DNA of 64,000 bases from Colletes latitarsis (lineage: Eukaryota > Arthropoda > Insecta > Hymenoptera > Colletidae): NCBI RefSeq assembly GCF_051014445.1, contig NW_027488377.1:1798001-1862000 (forward strand), given 5' to 3'. The translations under genes and the position numbers were made by a program. Position 1 is the first letter of the stretch, and the number at the start of each line of letters is the position of its first letter. The notes beneath the pieces were generated by a model, which saw nothing but the letters and a program-made list of their open reading frames with translations, ran no database searches and was not told the DNA's origin. Shown here in pieces: positions 37,366-49,079 of this stretch.

Positions 37366-37666
37366 GTATCACGTAGCAATGCGGTACCACACTGGAACAG
37401 TCAATTAATCCTGTTTCCGATTAATATTTTGGAGGATAACGCCGGTTATGTCTGGGTTAGTTCTCGCATTTGGAATCATCTAGTCCACACTTTCGCATTT
37501 TTCTCATACTTGTTGTCTAGATCCTGGATTTTTTCTGGTTTGGATTACATAGTAATGTGGTACCACACCGAGACAGTCAATTAAACCTGGTTGCGATTAA
37601 TATTTTAGAGGATAACGCCGGTTATGTCTGGGTTAGGTCTGGTATTTGCCATCATCTGCCTGATAC

Positions 37667-37690
37667 TTTTTTTTTTTTTTTTTTTTTTTT
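37667..37690 (-). other. Poly(A) tail of the R1-like element
   Basis: 24 T on the plus strand. The first two or three may belong to the satellite word GATACTTTCGC into which the element inserted. Confidence 0.9.
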
Positions 37691-37716
37691 GTCGTGGGGA
37701 AAATCTTCGAAAGACT

Positions 37717-38166
37717 CCCTCCCACCTCCTTGGGGAGAGGTGGGAGGGGTGTGTGGGATTCCCCGCGCCCGTACAACGACAGGCGCGGGACCTACCCACT
37801 AAAAACCCCACGGTGACCCTTCGGCACGCTTTGGGAGGATACCGGGAATCGCTCGAAGCATTCTTCCGGTATCCTCCCCGTGCCTGCGCTTTCGCGCCCA
37901 TCCCCCGGGGGGGCCATCGGTCCCCCCAGTAGACACACTGCCTCATAGCGGCGGGACGGGGCCACTCCATCCCGCCGCTATCCGTCCCGGGGCCGCGTTT
38001 AGTGGCGGCTGCGAGCCCCAACTCGCAACCGCCCGCGACCCCGTTTTCACCCCTCGGCGGCCGGGCGTTCATGGCCGCACCAGACCGCCGAGGGTGCCTC
38101 CCCTTGCGTCGGACCGGTAGGGGGAGGCACTCCTACCCCCAACCGGTCCGACCAGGCGCCGCCTGG
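37717..38166 (-). other. Series of perfect hairpins in the 3' untranslated region
   Basis: Perfect inverted repeats: 37717-37728/37737-37748 (12 bp), 37833-37845/37866-37878 (13 bp), 37946-37956/37970-37980 (11 bp), 38051-38060/38085-38094 (10 bp), 38094-38103/38121-38130 (10 bp), 38109-38118/38142-38151 (10 bp), and 38152-38158/38160-38166 (7 bp around one base). The 38094 and 38109 pairs interleave. Structured 3' ends are known to guide RT binding in some non-LTR elements; a role here is inferred. Confidence 0.8.
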
Positions 38167-38273
38167 CGAGAGGAGGGCCCCTCAGGACCCCCCTCCCAGC
38201 CTAGGTCATCCGCCACGCCGAGGCGGCCGCCCGCGACGCCTCGCGACCGGGCGACGACCTCGGGCCACCGCAC

Positions 38274-38310
38274 GAGCGCGAGCTTCAGCGCGCCGCTGAA
38301 GCTCGCGCTC
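38274..38310 (-). other. 17-bp perfect hairpin in the ORF2 C-terminal coding region
   Basis: Arms 38274-38290 and 38294-38310 are perfect reverse complements around a 3-base loop. They encode part of the Arg/Ala/Glu-rich tail (RERELQRRAEARARA). Confidence 0.9.
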
Positions 38311-39645
38311 CCTCCCCGCGGCCTCTTTCTGCAACATTACGTTCTCGCAGAAGGAGGCCACGGCCCTCCACTTCTCCTCGCTGCCGAGCATGGCGCGCAT
38401 CACGCCCGGCAGCGAGACATCCCGCCCGACGACGCCGACCAGGACACGGCGCTCCCCCTCCCACGCGGGGCATACCTCCAGGGTATGATCCGCCGTGTCC
38501 TGCTCAGCGTCGCAGTGGCAGCAACGCGCCGTCGGCTCCTTCCCTATCCGGCACAGGTATCTTCCGAAGCTGCCATGCCCGGAAAATACCTGTGCCAGCC
38601 GGTAGGTGAGGCTGCCATGGCCTCTGTCCAGCCACTCCTTCAGGAGTGGCCGAACAGCCCCGACAGTCCGGTGCCCCGCGGTTGGCAGAGCCAGCCGCTC
38701 CTGCCACGCGAGCAACACGGACTGCCGGGCCTGGCGCTTCAAATCGCCCCAAGCAGGTTCCTGCCCGCCCGGGACCGCACCCACCCCCGCGCGACAGTCG
38801 ACGCGGTGCCGGTACATCACCGCGTGCGACCGCGCGAGCAGGTCCATGGGCGGCATCCCCGCTAGAACCGTCGCCGCCTCATGTGACATGGTCCGATACC
38901 CGCGGACGACCCTGAGCGCCATGCGCCTCTGCACCCGCCGCAGCATAGTCATGCTGCGCCGGGAGGCAGCCAGGTCGTCCGCCCAGACGGGGGCCCCGTA
39001 TAGGGCCACCGACTGGACCATTGCCACATAGAGGCGACGAACTCGGCCCGCCGGGCCCCCCAGGTTGGGCAGGATCCGGCCCAGAGCCGCAACCATCCTT
39101 TCCAACCGGGGGACCAGGCAGCGGAAATGCTCCTCGAAACGCCAGTGGCTATCGAGGATCAGCCCTAGATACCTGATCTGGGGCTTCACCTCGATGCCAG
39201 CCCCACCCACCCGGATCAGAGGGGGTGGCGGATCCTGCCGAGGTGAATGAAACGCAATCACCTCGGTCTTATGGACCGCCACCGTTATCCCCATCCCCCT
39301 GATCCGGTCGACGACGCGTTGCGACCCCTCCTCCGCGCGACGCATGGCCCTCCCCCAGTGCGCCCCGACGGCCAGCACCAGTGTGTCATCCGCATAACAC
39401 ACCGTGCTGACGCCGTCGGGGAGGCCGGCCCGCAACACCGAGTCGTACGCGATGTTCCACAGGAGTGGCCCGAGGACCGACCCCTGCGGAACACCGCAGT
39501 ACACCTCCCTCCGCATATCACCATCCCGGCCCGGATACTCGATCCACCTGCCGCGGAGATAATCCCCGACGACCGCCCTGAGACAAGGGGGGACTCGATG
39601 ATATTCGAGTCCCCTCCTTATCTCTTCCCAGGGGAGGGTGTTAAA

Positions 39646-39679
39646 GGCATTGGCAATATCCAAGGATATTGCCAATGCC
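39646..39679 (-). other. 16-bp perfect hairpin over RT motif A
   Basis: Arms 39646-39661 and 39664-39679 are perfect reverse complements around AA. The catalytic Asp126 codon (39660-39658) lies in one arm. Flanking GGGGAGGGTG and CACCCCTCCCC extend the stem imperfectly. Confidence 0.9.
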
Positions 39680-39946
39680 ACCCCTCCCCGGGAGACGGCC
39701 GCCTCCGAGAGGGCCCTCACACGACCTATCGCGTCGATAGTCGATCGGCCCCCCCGGAAACCGAACTGGCAGTCGGCCAGACCGGGATCACCCCGCGACA
39801 GGTGCTCGACGAGGCGAGCAGCAATCACCCGCTCGAAGAGCTTACCCACCTCGTCGAGGAGACAAATGGGCCGGTATGCGGAGGGAGACTCCGCGGGCCG
39901 ACCCTCCTTCCGGAGGAGGACCATCCTCGCCACCTTCCAACTGGGG

Positions 39947-40227
39947 ATCTGGCTCATACTTTCGCATTTTTCGCATACTTGTTGGCCAGATTCTGGGCTC
40001 TTGCTGATTTGGATCACGTAGTAATGTGGTACCAAACCGAAACAGTCAGTTAAAGCTGGTTTCGATCAATATTTTAGGGGGAAACACCGGTTATGTCTGG
40101 GTTAGGTCTGGTGTTTGCCATCATCTGACTCATAGTTCTGCAATCTTCGCATACTGGTTGGCCAGATCCTTGGTGTTTTCTGGTTTGGATCACGTAGTAA
40201 CGTGGTACCACACCGAAGCAGTCAATT
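39947..40227 (+). repeat. Displaced fragment of the 706-bp repeat family
   Basis: 281 bp adjoining the 5' end of the R1-like element match 7175-7455 with two differences by eye (GTGTTTGCC for GTATTTGCC, ACTGGTTGG for ACTTGTTGG). It contains CAGTCAGTTAAAGCTGG and ATAGTTCTGCAATCTTCGC, which otherwise I see only in the first 8 kb. The match ends at GTCAATT, where the sequence passes to ordinary block-3 monomers. Confidence 0.88.
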
Positions 40228-41785
40228 AAACGTGGTACCGTTTAATATTTTAGAGGATAACGCCGGTTATGTCTGGGTTAGGTCTGGCATTTGCCATCAT
40301 CTAGCTCATACTTTCGCATTTTATGCATTCTTGTTGGCCTGATCCTGGGTTTTTTCTGGTTTGGATCACATAGTTATGTGGTACCACACCGAAACAGTCA
40401 ATTAAAGCTGGTTTCGATCAATATTTTAGCGGGAAACACCGGTTATGGCTGGGTTAGGTCTGGTATTTGCCATCATCTACCTCATACTTTCGCATTTTAT
40501 GCATTCTTGTTGGCCAGATCCTGGGTTTTTTCTGCTTTGGATCACATAGTAATGTGGTACAGCACCGAAACAGTCAATTAAACCTGGTTGCGGTTTATAT
40601 TTTAGAGGATAACGGCGGTTATGTCTGGGTTAGGTCTGGTATTTGCTATCATCTAGCTCATACTTTCGCATTTTATGCATTCTTGTTGGCGAGATCCTGG
40701 GATTTTTCTGGTTTGGATCACATAGTAATGTGGTACCGCACCGAAACAGTCAATTAAAACTGGTTCCATTAATATTTTAGAGGATAACGCCGGTTATGTC
40801 TGGGTTAGGTCTGGTATTTGCATTCATCTGACACATACTTCCACATTTTTCGCATACTTGTTGGCCAGATTCTTGGCTCTTGCTGATTTGGATCACGTAG
40901 TAATGTGGTACCAAACCGAAACAGTCAATTAAAGCTGGTCTCGATCAATATTTTAGCGGAAAACACCGGTTATGTCTGGGTTAGGTCTGGTATTTGCCAT
41001 CATCTACCTCATACTTTCGCATTTTATGCATTCTTGTTGGCCTGATCCTGGGTTTTTTCTGGTTTGGATCACATAGTTATGTGGTACCACACCGAAACAG
41101 TCAATTAAAGCTGGTTTCGATCAATATTTTAGCGGGAAACACCGGTTATGGCTGGGTTAGGTCTGGTATTTGCCATCATCTACCTCATACTTTCGCATTT
41201 TATGCATTCTTGTTGGCCTAATCCTGGGTTTTTTCTGGTTTGGATCACATAGCTATGTGGTACCACACCGAAGCAGTCAATTAAACCTGGTTAAAATTTA
41301 TATTTTAGAGGATAACGGCGGTTATGTCTGGGTTAGGTCTGGTATTTGCCAACATCTAGCCCATACTTTCGCATTTTTGGCATACTTGTTGGGCAGATCC
41401 TGGGTTTTTATCTGGTTTGGATCACGTAGTAATGTGGTACCACACCGAAACTGTCAATTAAACCTGTTTGCGATTAATATTTTAGAGGATAACGGCGGTT
41501 ATGTCTGGGTTAGGTCTGGTATTTGCCATCATCTAGCTCATACTTTCGCATTTTTCTCATACTTGTTGTCTAGATCCTGGATTTTTTCTGGTTTGGATTA
41601 GATAGTAATGTGGTACCACACCGAGACAGTCAATTAAACCTGGTTGCGATTAATATTTTAGAGGATAACGCCGGTTATGTCTGGGTTAGGTCTGGTATTT
41701 GCCATCATCTGCCTGATACTTTCGCATTTTATGCATTCTTGTTGGCCAGATCCTGGGTTTTTTCTGCTTTGGATCACATAGTAAT

Positions 41786-42685
41786 GTGGCACCACGCCGA
41801 AACAGTCAATTAAAACTGGTTCCAATTAGTATTTTAGAGGATAACGGCGGTTATGTCTGGGTTAGGTCTGGAATTTGCCATCATCTAGCTCATACTTTCG
41901 CATTTTTCTCATACTTGTTGGCCAGATCCTGGGTTTTTTCTGGTTTGGATCACGTAGTAATGTGGTACCACACTTGAACAGTCAATTAAACCAGGTTGCG
42001 GTTTATATTTTAGAGGATAACGGCGGTTATGTCTGGGTTAGGTCTGGTATTTGCTTTCATCTAGCTAATACTTTCGCATTTTATGCATTCTTGTTGGCGA
42101 GATCCAGGGTTTTTTTTGGTTTGGATCACATAGTAATGTGGTACCGCACCGAAACAGTCAATTAAAACTGGTTCCATTACTATTTTAGAGGATAACGGCT
42201 GTTATCTCTGGGTTAGGTCTGGTATTTCCCATCATCTAGCACATACTTTCGCATTTTTGGCATACTTGTTGGCCAAATCCTGGGCTTTTGCTGACTTGGA
42301 TCACGTAGTAATGAGGTACCACACTGGAGCAGTCAATTAATCCTGTTTCCGATTAATATTTTAGAGGATAACGCCGGTCATGTCTGGGTTAGGTCTGGTA
42401 TTAGCACTCATCTGTCTTATACTTCCGCATTTTTCGCATACTTGAATGGCCAGAACCTGGGCTTTTTGTAGTTTGGATCACGTAGTAATGTGGCACCACG
42501 CCGAAACAGTCAATTAAAACTGGTTCCAATTAGTATTTTAGAGGATAACGGCGGTTATGTCTGGGTTAGGTCTGGAATTTGCCATCATCTAGCTCATACT
42601 TTCGCATTTTTCTCATACTTGTTGGCCAGATCCTGGGTTTTTTCTGGTTTGGATCACGTAGTAATGTGGTACCACACTTGAACAG
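41786..42685 (+). repeat. 704-bp duplication in block 3
   Basis: 41786-41980 is repeated at 42490-42684. The shared linked variants are CACCACGCCGAAACAG, AAAACTGGTTCCAATTAG and GGTCTGGAATTTGCC, and then the TTTTTCTCATACTTG monomer. A third and a fourth copy of part of this set are at 45221 and 47510. Confidence 0.82.
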
Positions 42686-43002
42686 TCAATTAATCCTGTT
42701 TCCGATTAATATTTTGGAGGACAACGCCGGTTATGTCTGGGTTAGTTCTCGCATTTGGAATAATCTAGTTCACACTTTCGCATTTTTCTCATACTTGTTG
42801 TCTAGATCCTGGATTTTTTCTGGTTTGGATTACATAGTAATGTGGTACCACACCGAGACAGTCAATTAAACCTGGTTGCGATTAATATTTTAGAGGATAA
42901 CGCCGGTTATGTCTGTGTTAGGTCTGGTATTTGCCATCATCTGCCTGATACTTTCGCATTTTATGCATTCTTGTTGGCCAGATCCTGGGTTTTTTCTGCT
43001 TT

Positions 43003-44205
43003 GGATCACGTAGTAATGTGGTACCACACCGAACCTGCCAATTAAACCTTGTTGCGATTAATATTTTAGAGGACAACGCCGGTTATGTCTGGGTTATTTC
43101 TGGTATTTGCAATCATCTGGCTCATTCGTTCGCATTTTTCGCATACCTGTAGGCCAGATCCTGGGTCTTTTCCGGTTTGGATTACGTAGTAATGTGGTAC
43201 CACACCGAAACTGTCAATTAAACCTGGTTGCGGTTAATATTTTAGTGGATAACGCCAGTTATGTCTGGGTAAGGTCTGGTATTTGCCATCATCTGTCTCA
43301 TCCTTTCGCATTTCTCGCATAGTTGTTGGCCAGGTCCTTGGCTTTTTCTGATTTGGCTCACGCAGTAATGTGGTACCACACCGAAACAGTCAATTAAACC
43401 GGGTTTCGATTAATATTTTAGAGGATAACGCCGGTTATGTCTGGGTTAGTTCTAGTATTTGCAATCATCTGGCTCATACTTTTCCATTTTTCGCATACTT
43501 GTTGGCCAGATCCTGGGCTTTTTCTGATTTGGGTCACGTAGTAATGTGGTACCACACCGAAAAAGTCAATTAAACCTGGTTCCGATTAATATTTTAGAGG
43601 ATAACGCCGGTTGCGTCTGGCATAGGTCTGGTATTTGCCATCATCTAGTTCATACTTTCGCATTCTTCACATACTTGTTGGGCAGATCCTGGGTTTCTTC
43701 TGGTTTGGATCACGTAGCAATGTGGTACCACACCGAAACTGTCAGTTAAACCTGGTTCCGATTAATATTTTGGAGGATAACGCCGGTTATATCTGCGTTA
43801 GTTCTGGTATTAGCAATCATCTGGCTCATACTTTCGCATTTTTCGCATTCATGTTGGCCAGATCCTGGTCTTTTGCTGATTTGGATCACGTAGTAATGTG
43901 GTACCACACTGACGGGGTCAATTAAACCTGTTTCCGATTAATATTTTAGAGGATAACGCCGGTTATGTCTGCGTTAGGTCTGGTATTTGCCATCATCTGC
44001 CTCATACTTTCGCCTTTTTTGCATTCTTGTTGGCCAGATCCTGGGTTTCTTCCGGTTCGGATCACGTAGTAATGTGGTTCCACATTGAAACAGTCAATTA
44101 AACCTGGTTCCGATTAATATTTTAGAGAACAACGCCGGTTATGTCTGGGTTAGCTCCAGTATTTGGAATCATCTGGCTCATATTTTCGCATTGTTCGCAT
44201 ACTTC
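43003..44205 (+). repeat. Seven-monomer segment, first copy (repeats at 45996-47199)
   Basis: About 1.2 kb corresponds monomer by monomer to 45996-47199 at an offset of 2993-2994 bp (17 monomers). Linked markers are GAACCTGCCAATTAAACC, TTTAGTGGATAACGCCAG, CGTCTGGCATAGG or its variant, TATATCTGCGTTAG, and CACTGACGGGGTC. The correspondence ends at GGCCAGCTCCGGGG against GGCCAGACCCTGGG. Confidence 0.86.
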
Positions 44206-45199
44206 TTGGCCAGCTCCGGGGTATTTTCCGGTTTGGATTACGTAGTAATGTGGTACCACACCGAAACAGTCAATTAAACGTGGTACCGTTTAATATTTTA
44301 GAGGATAACGCCGGTTATGTCTGGGTTAGGTCTGGCATTTGCCATCATCTAGCTCATAGTTTCGCATTTTTCGCATACTTGAATGGCCAGAACCTGGGCT
44401 TTTTTTAGATTGGATCACGTAGTAATGAGGCACCACACCGAAACAGTCAATTAAACCTGGTACCGATTAATATTTTAGAGGATAACGCCGGTTATGTCTG
44501 GGTTAGGTCTGGTATTTGCCATCATCAAGCTCATACTTTCGCATTTTTCGCATACTTGAATGGCCAGAACCTGGGCTTTTTTTAGATTGCATCACGTAGT
44601 AATGTGGCACCACACCGAAAAAGTCAATTAAACCTGGTTCCGATTAATATTTTAGAGGATAACGCCGGTTACGTCTGGGTTAGGTCTGGTATTTGCCATC
44701 ATCTAGCTCATACTTTCGCATTTTTCGCATACTTGTTGGACAGTTCCTGTGCTTTTGCTGATTTGGATCACGTAGTAATGTGGTACCACACTTGAACAGT
44801 CAATTAATCCTGTTTCCGATTAATATTTTGGAGGATAACGCCGGTTATGTCTGGGTTAGTTCTCGCATTTGGAATAATCTAGTTCACACTTTCGCATTTT
44901 TCTCATACTTGTTGTCTAGATCCTGGATTTTTTCTGGTTTGGATTACATAGTAATGTGGTACCACACCGAGACAGTCAATTAAACCTGGTTGCGATTAAT
45001 ATTTGAGAGGATAACGCCGGCTATGTCTGGGTTAGGTCTGGTATTTGCCATCATCTGCCTCATACTTTCGCATGTTTTGCATTCTTGATGGCCAGATCTT
45101 GGGTTTTTTCCGGATTGGATTACGTAGTAATGTGGTACCACACCGAAATAGTCAATTATACCTGTTTGCGATTAATATTTTAGAGGATAACGGCGGTTA

Positions 45200-46260
45200 T
45201 GTCTGGGTTAGGTCTGGAATTTGCCATCATCTAGCTCATACTTTCGCATTTTTCTCATACTTGTTGGCCAGATCCTGGGTTTTTTCTGGTTTGGATCACG
45301 TAGTAATGTGGTACCACACTTGAACAGTCAATTAATCCTGTTTCCGATTAATATTTTGGAGGATAACGCCGGTTATGTCTGGGTTAGTTCTCGCATTTGG
45401 AATAATCTAGTTCACACTTTCGCATTTTTCTCATACTTGTTGTCTAGATCCTGGATTTTTTCTGGTTTGGATTACATAGTAATGTGGTACCACACCGAGA
45501 CAGTCAATTAAACCTGGTTGCGATTAATATTTGAGAGGATAACGCCGGCTATGTCTGGGTTAGGTCTGGTATTTGCCATCATCTGCCTGATACTTTCGCA
45601 TTTTATGCATTCTTGTTGGCCAGATCCTGGGTTTTCTCTGCTTTGGATCACATAGTAATGTGGTACCGCACCGAAACAGTCAATTAAACCTGGTTGCGGT
45701 TTATATTTTAGAGGATAACGGCGGTTATGTCTGGGTTAGGTCTGGTATTTGCTTTCATCTAGCTCATACTTTCGCATTTTATGCATTCTTGTTGGCGAGA
45801 TCCTGGGTTTTTTTTGGTTTGGATCACATAGTAATGTGGTACCGCACCGAAACAGTCAATTAAAACTGGTTCCATTAATATTTTAGAGGATAACGGCGGT
45901 TATGTCTGGGTTAGGTCTGGTATTTGCCATCATCTAGCTCATACTTTCGCATTTTTCGCATACTTGTTGGCCAGATGCTGGGCTTTTTCTGATTTGGATC
46001 ACGTAGTAATGTGGTACCACACCGAACCTGCCAATTAAACCTTGTTGCGATTAATATTTTAGAGGACAACGCCGGTTATGTCTGGGTTATTTCTAGTATT
46101 TGCAATCATCTGGCTCATTCGTTCGCATTTTTCGCATACCTGTTGGCCAGATCCTGGGTCTTTTCCGGTTTGGATTACGTAGTAATGTGGTACCACACCG
46201 AAACTGTCAATTAAACCTGGTTGCGATTAATATTTTAGTGGATAACGCCAGTTATGTCTG
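45200..46260 (+). repeat. Six-monomer segment repeated at 47489-48549
   Basis: Offset 2289 bp (13 monomers). Both copies run TTTTTCTCATAC or its variant, CACCACACCGAGACAG, TTTATGCATTCTTG, GTACCGCACCGAAACAG, then the GAACCTG monomer. Right of this segment the matching offset changes to 2642 bp (46310-46930 against 48950-49570), which shows a two-monomer gain or loss between the copies. Confidence 0.8.
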
Positions 46261-49079
46261 GGTAAGGTCTGGTATTTGCCATCATCTGTCTCATCCTTTC
46301 GCATTTCTCGCATACTTGTTGGCCAGGTCCTGGGCTTTTTCTGATTTGGCTTACGCAGTAATGTGGTACCACACCGAAACAGTCAATTAAACCGGGTTCC
46401 GATTAATATTTTAGCGGATAACGCCGGTTATGTCTGGGTTAGTTCTAGTATTTGCAATCGTCTGGCTCATACTTTTGCATTTTTCGCATACTTGTTGGCC
46501 AGATCCTGGGCTTTTTCTGATTTGGGTCACGTAGTAATGTGGTACCACACCGAAAAAGTCAATTAAACCTGGTTCCGATTAATATTTTAGAGGATAACGC
46601 CGGTTACGTCTGGCATAGGTCTGGTATTTGCCATCATCTAGTTCATACTTTCGCATTCTTCACATACTTGTTGGGCAGATCCTGGGTTTTCTTCTGGTTT
46701 GGATCACGTAGCAATGTGGTACCACACCGAAACTGTCAATTAAACCTGGTTCCGATTAATATTTTGGAGGATAACGCCGGTTATTTCTGCGTTAGTTCTG
46801 GTATTAGCAATCACCTGGCTCATACTTTCGCATTTTTCGCATTCATGTTGGTCAGATCCTGGTCTTTTGCTGATTTGGATCACGTAGTAATGTGGTACCA
46901 CACTGACGGGGTCAATTAAACCTGGTGCCGATTAATATTTTAGAGGATAACGCCGGTTATGTCTGCGTTAGGTCTGGTATTTGCCATCATCTGCCTCATA
47001 CTTTCGCATTTTTTGCATTCTTGTTGGCCAGATCCTGGGTTTCTTCCGGTTCGGATCACGTAGTAATGTGGTTCCACATTGAAACAGTCAATTAAACCTG
47101 GTTCCGATTAATATTTTAGAGAACAACGCCGGTTATGTCTGGGTTAGCTCCAGTATTTGGAATCATCTGGCTCATACTTTCGCATTTTTCGCGTACTTCT
47201 TGGCCAGACCCTGGGTTTTTTCTGGTTTGGATCACGTAGCATTGTGGTACCACACCGAAAAAGTCAATTAAGCCTGGTTCCGATTAACATTTTAGAGGAT
47301 AACGCTGGTTATGTCTGGGTTAGGTCTGGTATTAGCACTCATCTGTCTTATACTTCCGCATTTCTCGCATACTTGAATGGCCAGAACCTGGGCTTTTTCT
47401 AGTTTGGATCACGTAGTAATGTGGCACCACGCCGAAACAGTCAATTAAAACTGGTTCCAATTAGTATTTTAGAGGATAACGGCGGTTATGTCTGGGTTAG
47501 GTCTGGAATTTGCCATCATCTAGCTCATACTTTCGCATTTTTCTCATACTGGTAGGCCAGATCCTGGGTTTTTTCTGGTTTGGATCACGTAGTAATGTGG
47601 TACCACACTTGAACAGTCAATTAATCCTGTTTCCGATTAATATTTTGGAGGATAACGCCGGTTATGGCTGGGTTAGTTCTCGCATTTGGAATCATCTAGT
47701 TCACACTTTCGCATTTTTCTCACACTTGTTGTCTAGATCCTGGATTTTTTCTGGTTTGGATTACATAGTAATGTGGTACCACACCGAGACAGTCAATTAA
47801 ACCTGGTTGCGATTAATATTTTAGAGGATAACGCCGGTTATGTCTGGGTTAGGTCTGGTATTTGCCATCATCTGCCTGATACTTTCGCATTTTATGCATT
47901 CTTGTTGGCCTGATCCTGGGTTTTTTCTGCTTTGGATCAGACAGTAATGTGGTACCGCACCGAAACAGTCAATTAAACCTGGTTGCGGTTTATATTTTAG
48001 AGGATAACGGCGGTTATGTCTGGGTTAGGTCTGGTATTTGCTATCATCTAGCTCATACTTTCGCATTTTATGCATTCTTGTTGGCGAGATCCTGGGTTTT
48101 CTCTGGTTTGGATCACATAGTAATGTGATACCGCACCGAAACAGTCAATTAAAACTGGTTCCATTAATATTTTAGAGGATAACGGCGGTTATGTCTGGGT
48201 TAGGTCTGGTATTTGCCATCATCTAGCTCATACTTTCGCATTTTTCGCATACTTGTTGGCCAGCTGCTGGGCTTTTTCTGATTTGGATGACGTAGTAATG
48301 TGGTACCACACCGAACCTGTCAATTAAACCTTGTTGCGATTAATATTTTAGAGGACAACGCCGGTTATGTCTGGGTTATTTCTGGTATTTGCAATCATCT
48401 GTCTCATTCGTTCGCATTTTTCGCATACCTGTTGGCCAGATCCTGGGTCTTTTCCGGTTTGGATTACGTAGTAATGTGGTACCACACCGAAACTGTCAAT
48501 TAAACCTGGTTGCGATTAATATTTTAGTGGATAACGCCGGTTATGGCTGGGTAAGGTCTGGTATTTGCCATCATCTGTCTCATCCTTTCGCATTCTTCGC
48601 ATACTTGTTGGCCAGATCCTGGGTTTTTTCTGGTTTGGATTACGTAGAAGTGTGGTGCCACACCGAAACAGTCAATTAAACCTGGTTGCGATTATTATTT
48701 TAGAGGATAACGCCGGTTATGTCTGGGTTAGGTCTGGTATTAGCAACCATCTGTCTCATACTTTCGCATTTTTCGCATACTTGAATGGCCAGAACCTGGG
48801 CTTTTTCTAGTTTGGATCACGTAGTAATGTGGCGCCACGCCGAAACAGCCGATTAAACCTGGTTGTGATTAATATTTTTGAGGATAACACCGGTTAGGTC
48901 TGGGTTACGTCTGGTAATTGCAATCATCATCCTCTTGCTTTCGCATTTCTCGCATACTTGTTGGCCAGGTCCTGGGCTTTTTCTGATTTGGCTTACGCAG
49001 TAATGTGGTACCACACCGAAACAGTCAATTAAACCGGGTTCCGATTAATATTTTAGAGGATAACGCCAGTTATGTCTGG

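Larger units (their letters stand above)
25971..37666 (+). repeat. 176-177 bp satellite array, block 2
   Basis: The array resumes in exact register after the LTR element (ATATGTTAGAGGATAACG) and continues, about 66 monomers, until a poly(T) run. Segments near 26281-26900 match 18790-19340. After subtracting the retrotransposon and its duplication, their distance is 1762 bp, or 10 monomers, so the insertion interrupted an older 10-monomer duplication pattern. Several monomers carry the GTTTTGCATTCTTG or TTTATGCATTCTTG variants. No gene is seen. Confidence 0.96.
37667..39946 (-). mobile_element. R1-group non-LTR retrotransposon, 5'-truncated
   Basis: A GC-rich island, unlike the satellite on both sides, on the minus strand. 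It ends in a 24-base poly(A) tail (plus-strand T at 37667-37690) and is preceded by a 515-bp 3' untranslated region (37691-38205). The single open frame holds a reverse transcriptase and a C-terminal zinc finger. The apurinic-like endonuclease and all upstream parts are missing, as is common after incomplete target-primed reverse transcription. The motif order and the C-terminal CCHC finger fit the R1/I group. Whether it is R1 itself, TRAS, Waldo or a relative cannot be decided here. Possible imperfect target duplication: 37654-37669 against 39947-39962, 14 of 16 identical. Confidence 0.92.
38206..39946 (-). pseudogene. R1-like ORF2 remnant: reverse transcriptase and zinc finger
   Basis: About 580 element-derived residues, beginning inside the RT at IPSWKVARMVLLRKEG and stopping at TGA 38208-38206. 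Numbered from the 39948 codon as 30: the fingers motif SPSAYRPICLLDEVGKLFER (50-69), motif A SLDIANAFNTLPW with catalytic Asp126, motif B GVPQGSVLGPLLWNI (181-195), and motif C CYADDTLVL with Asp216 and Asp217. The C-terminal finger is C505-x2-C508-x8-H517-x4-C522, followed by a very basic Arg/Ala tail. No internal stop or frameshift was found, so the RT was intact when inserted. The endonuclease domain is gone, and there is no native start. The open frame continues 29 codons into antisense satellite up to 40035, which is a chance fusion. Confidence 0.9.

Noticed and set aside
37667..37690. Poly(T) run as a terminator or simple repeat
   Set aside because: It lies exactly at the 3' end of a non-LTR element on the other strand and is its poly(A) tail.
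38206..40035. A 609-codon frame joining antisense satellite to the reverse transcriptase
   Set aside because: The first 29 codons are reverse-strand satellite that happens to be in frame across the truncation point; no start context or conservation supports a fusion protein.
38002..40053. Long plus-strand open frames opposite the R1-like gene (for example 38002-38865 and 39247-40053)
   Set aside because: They are GC-rich mirror frames of the reverse transcriptase gene, with low-complexity Pro/Arg/Ala products and no recognisable domain.
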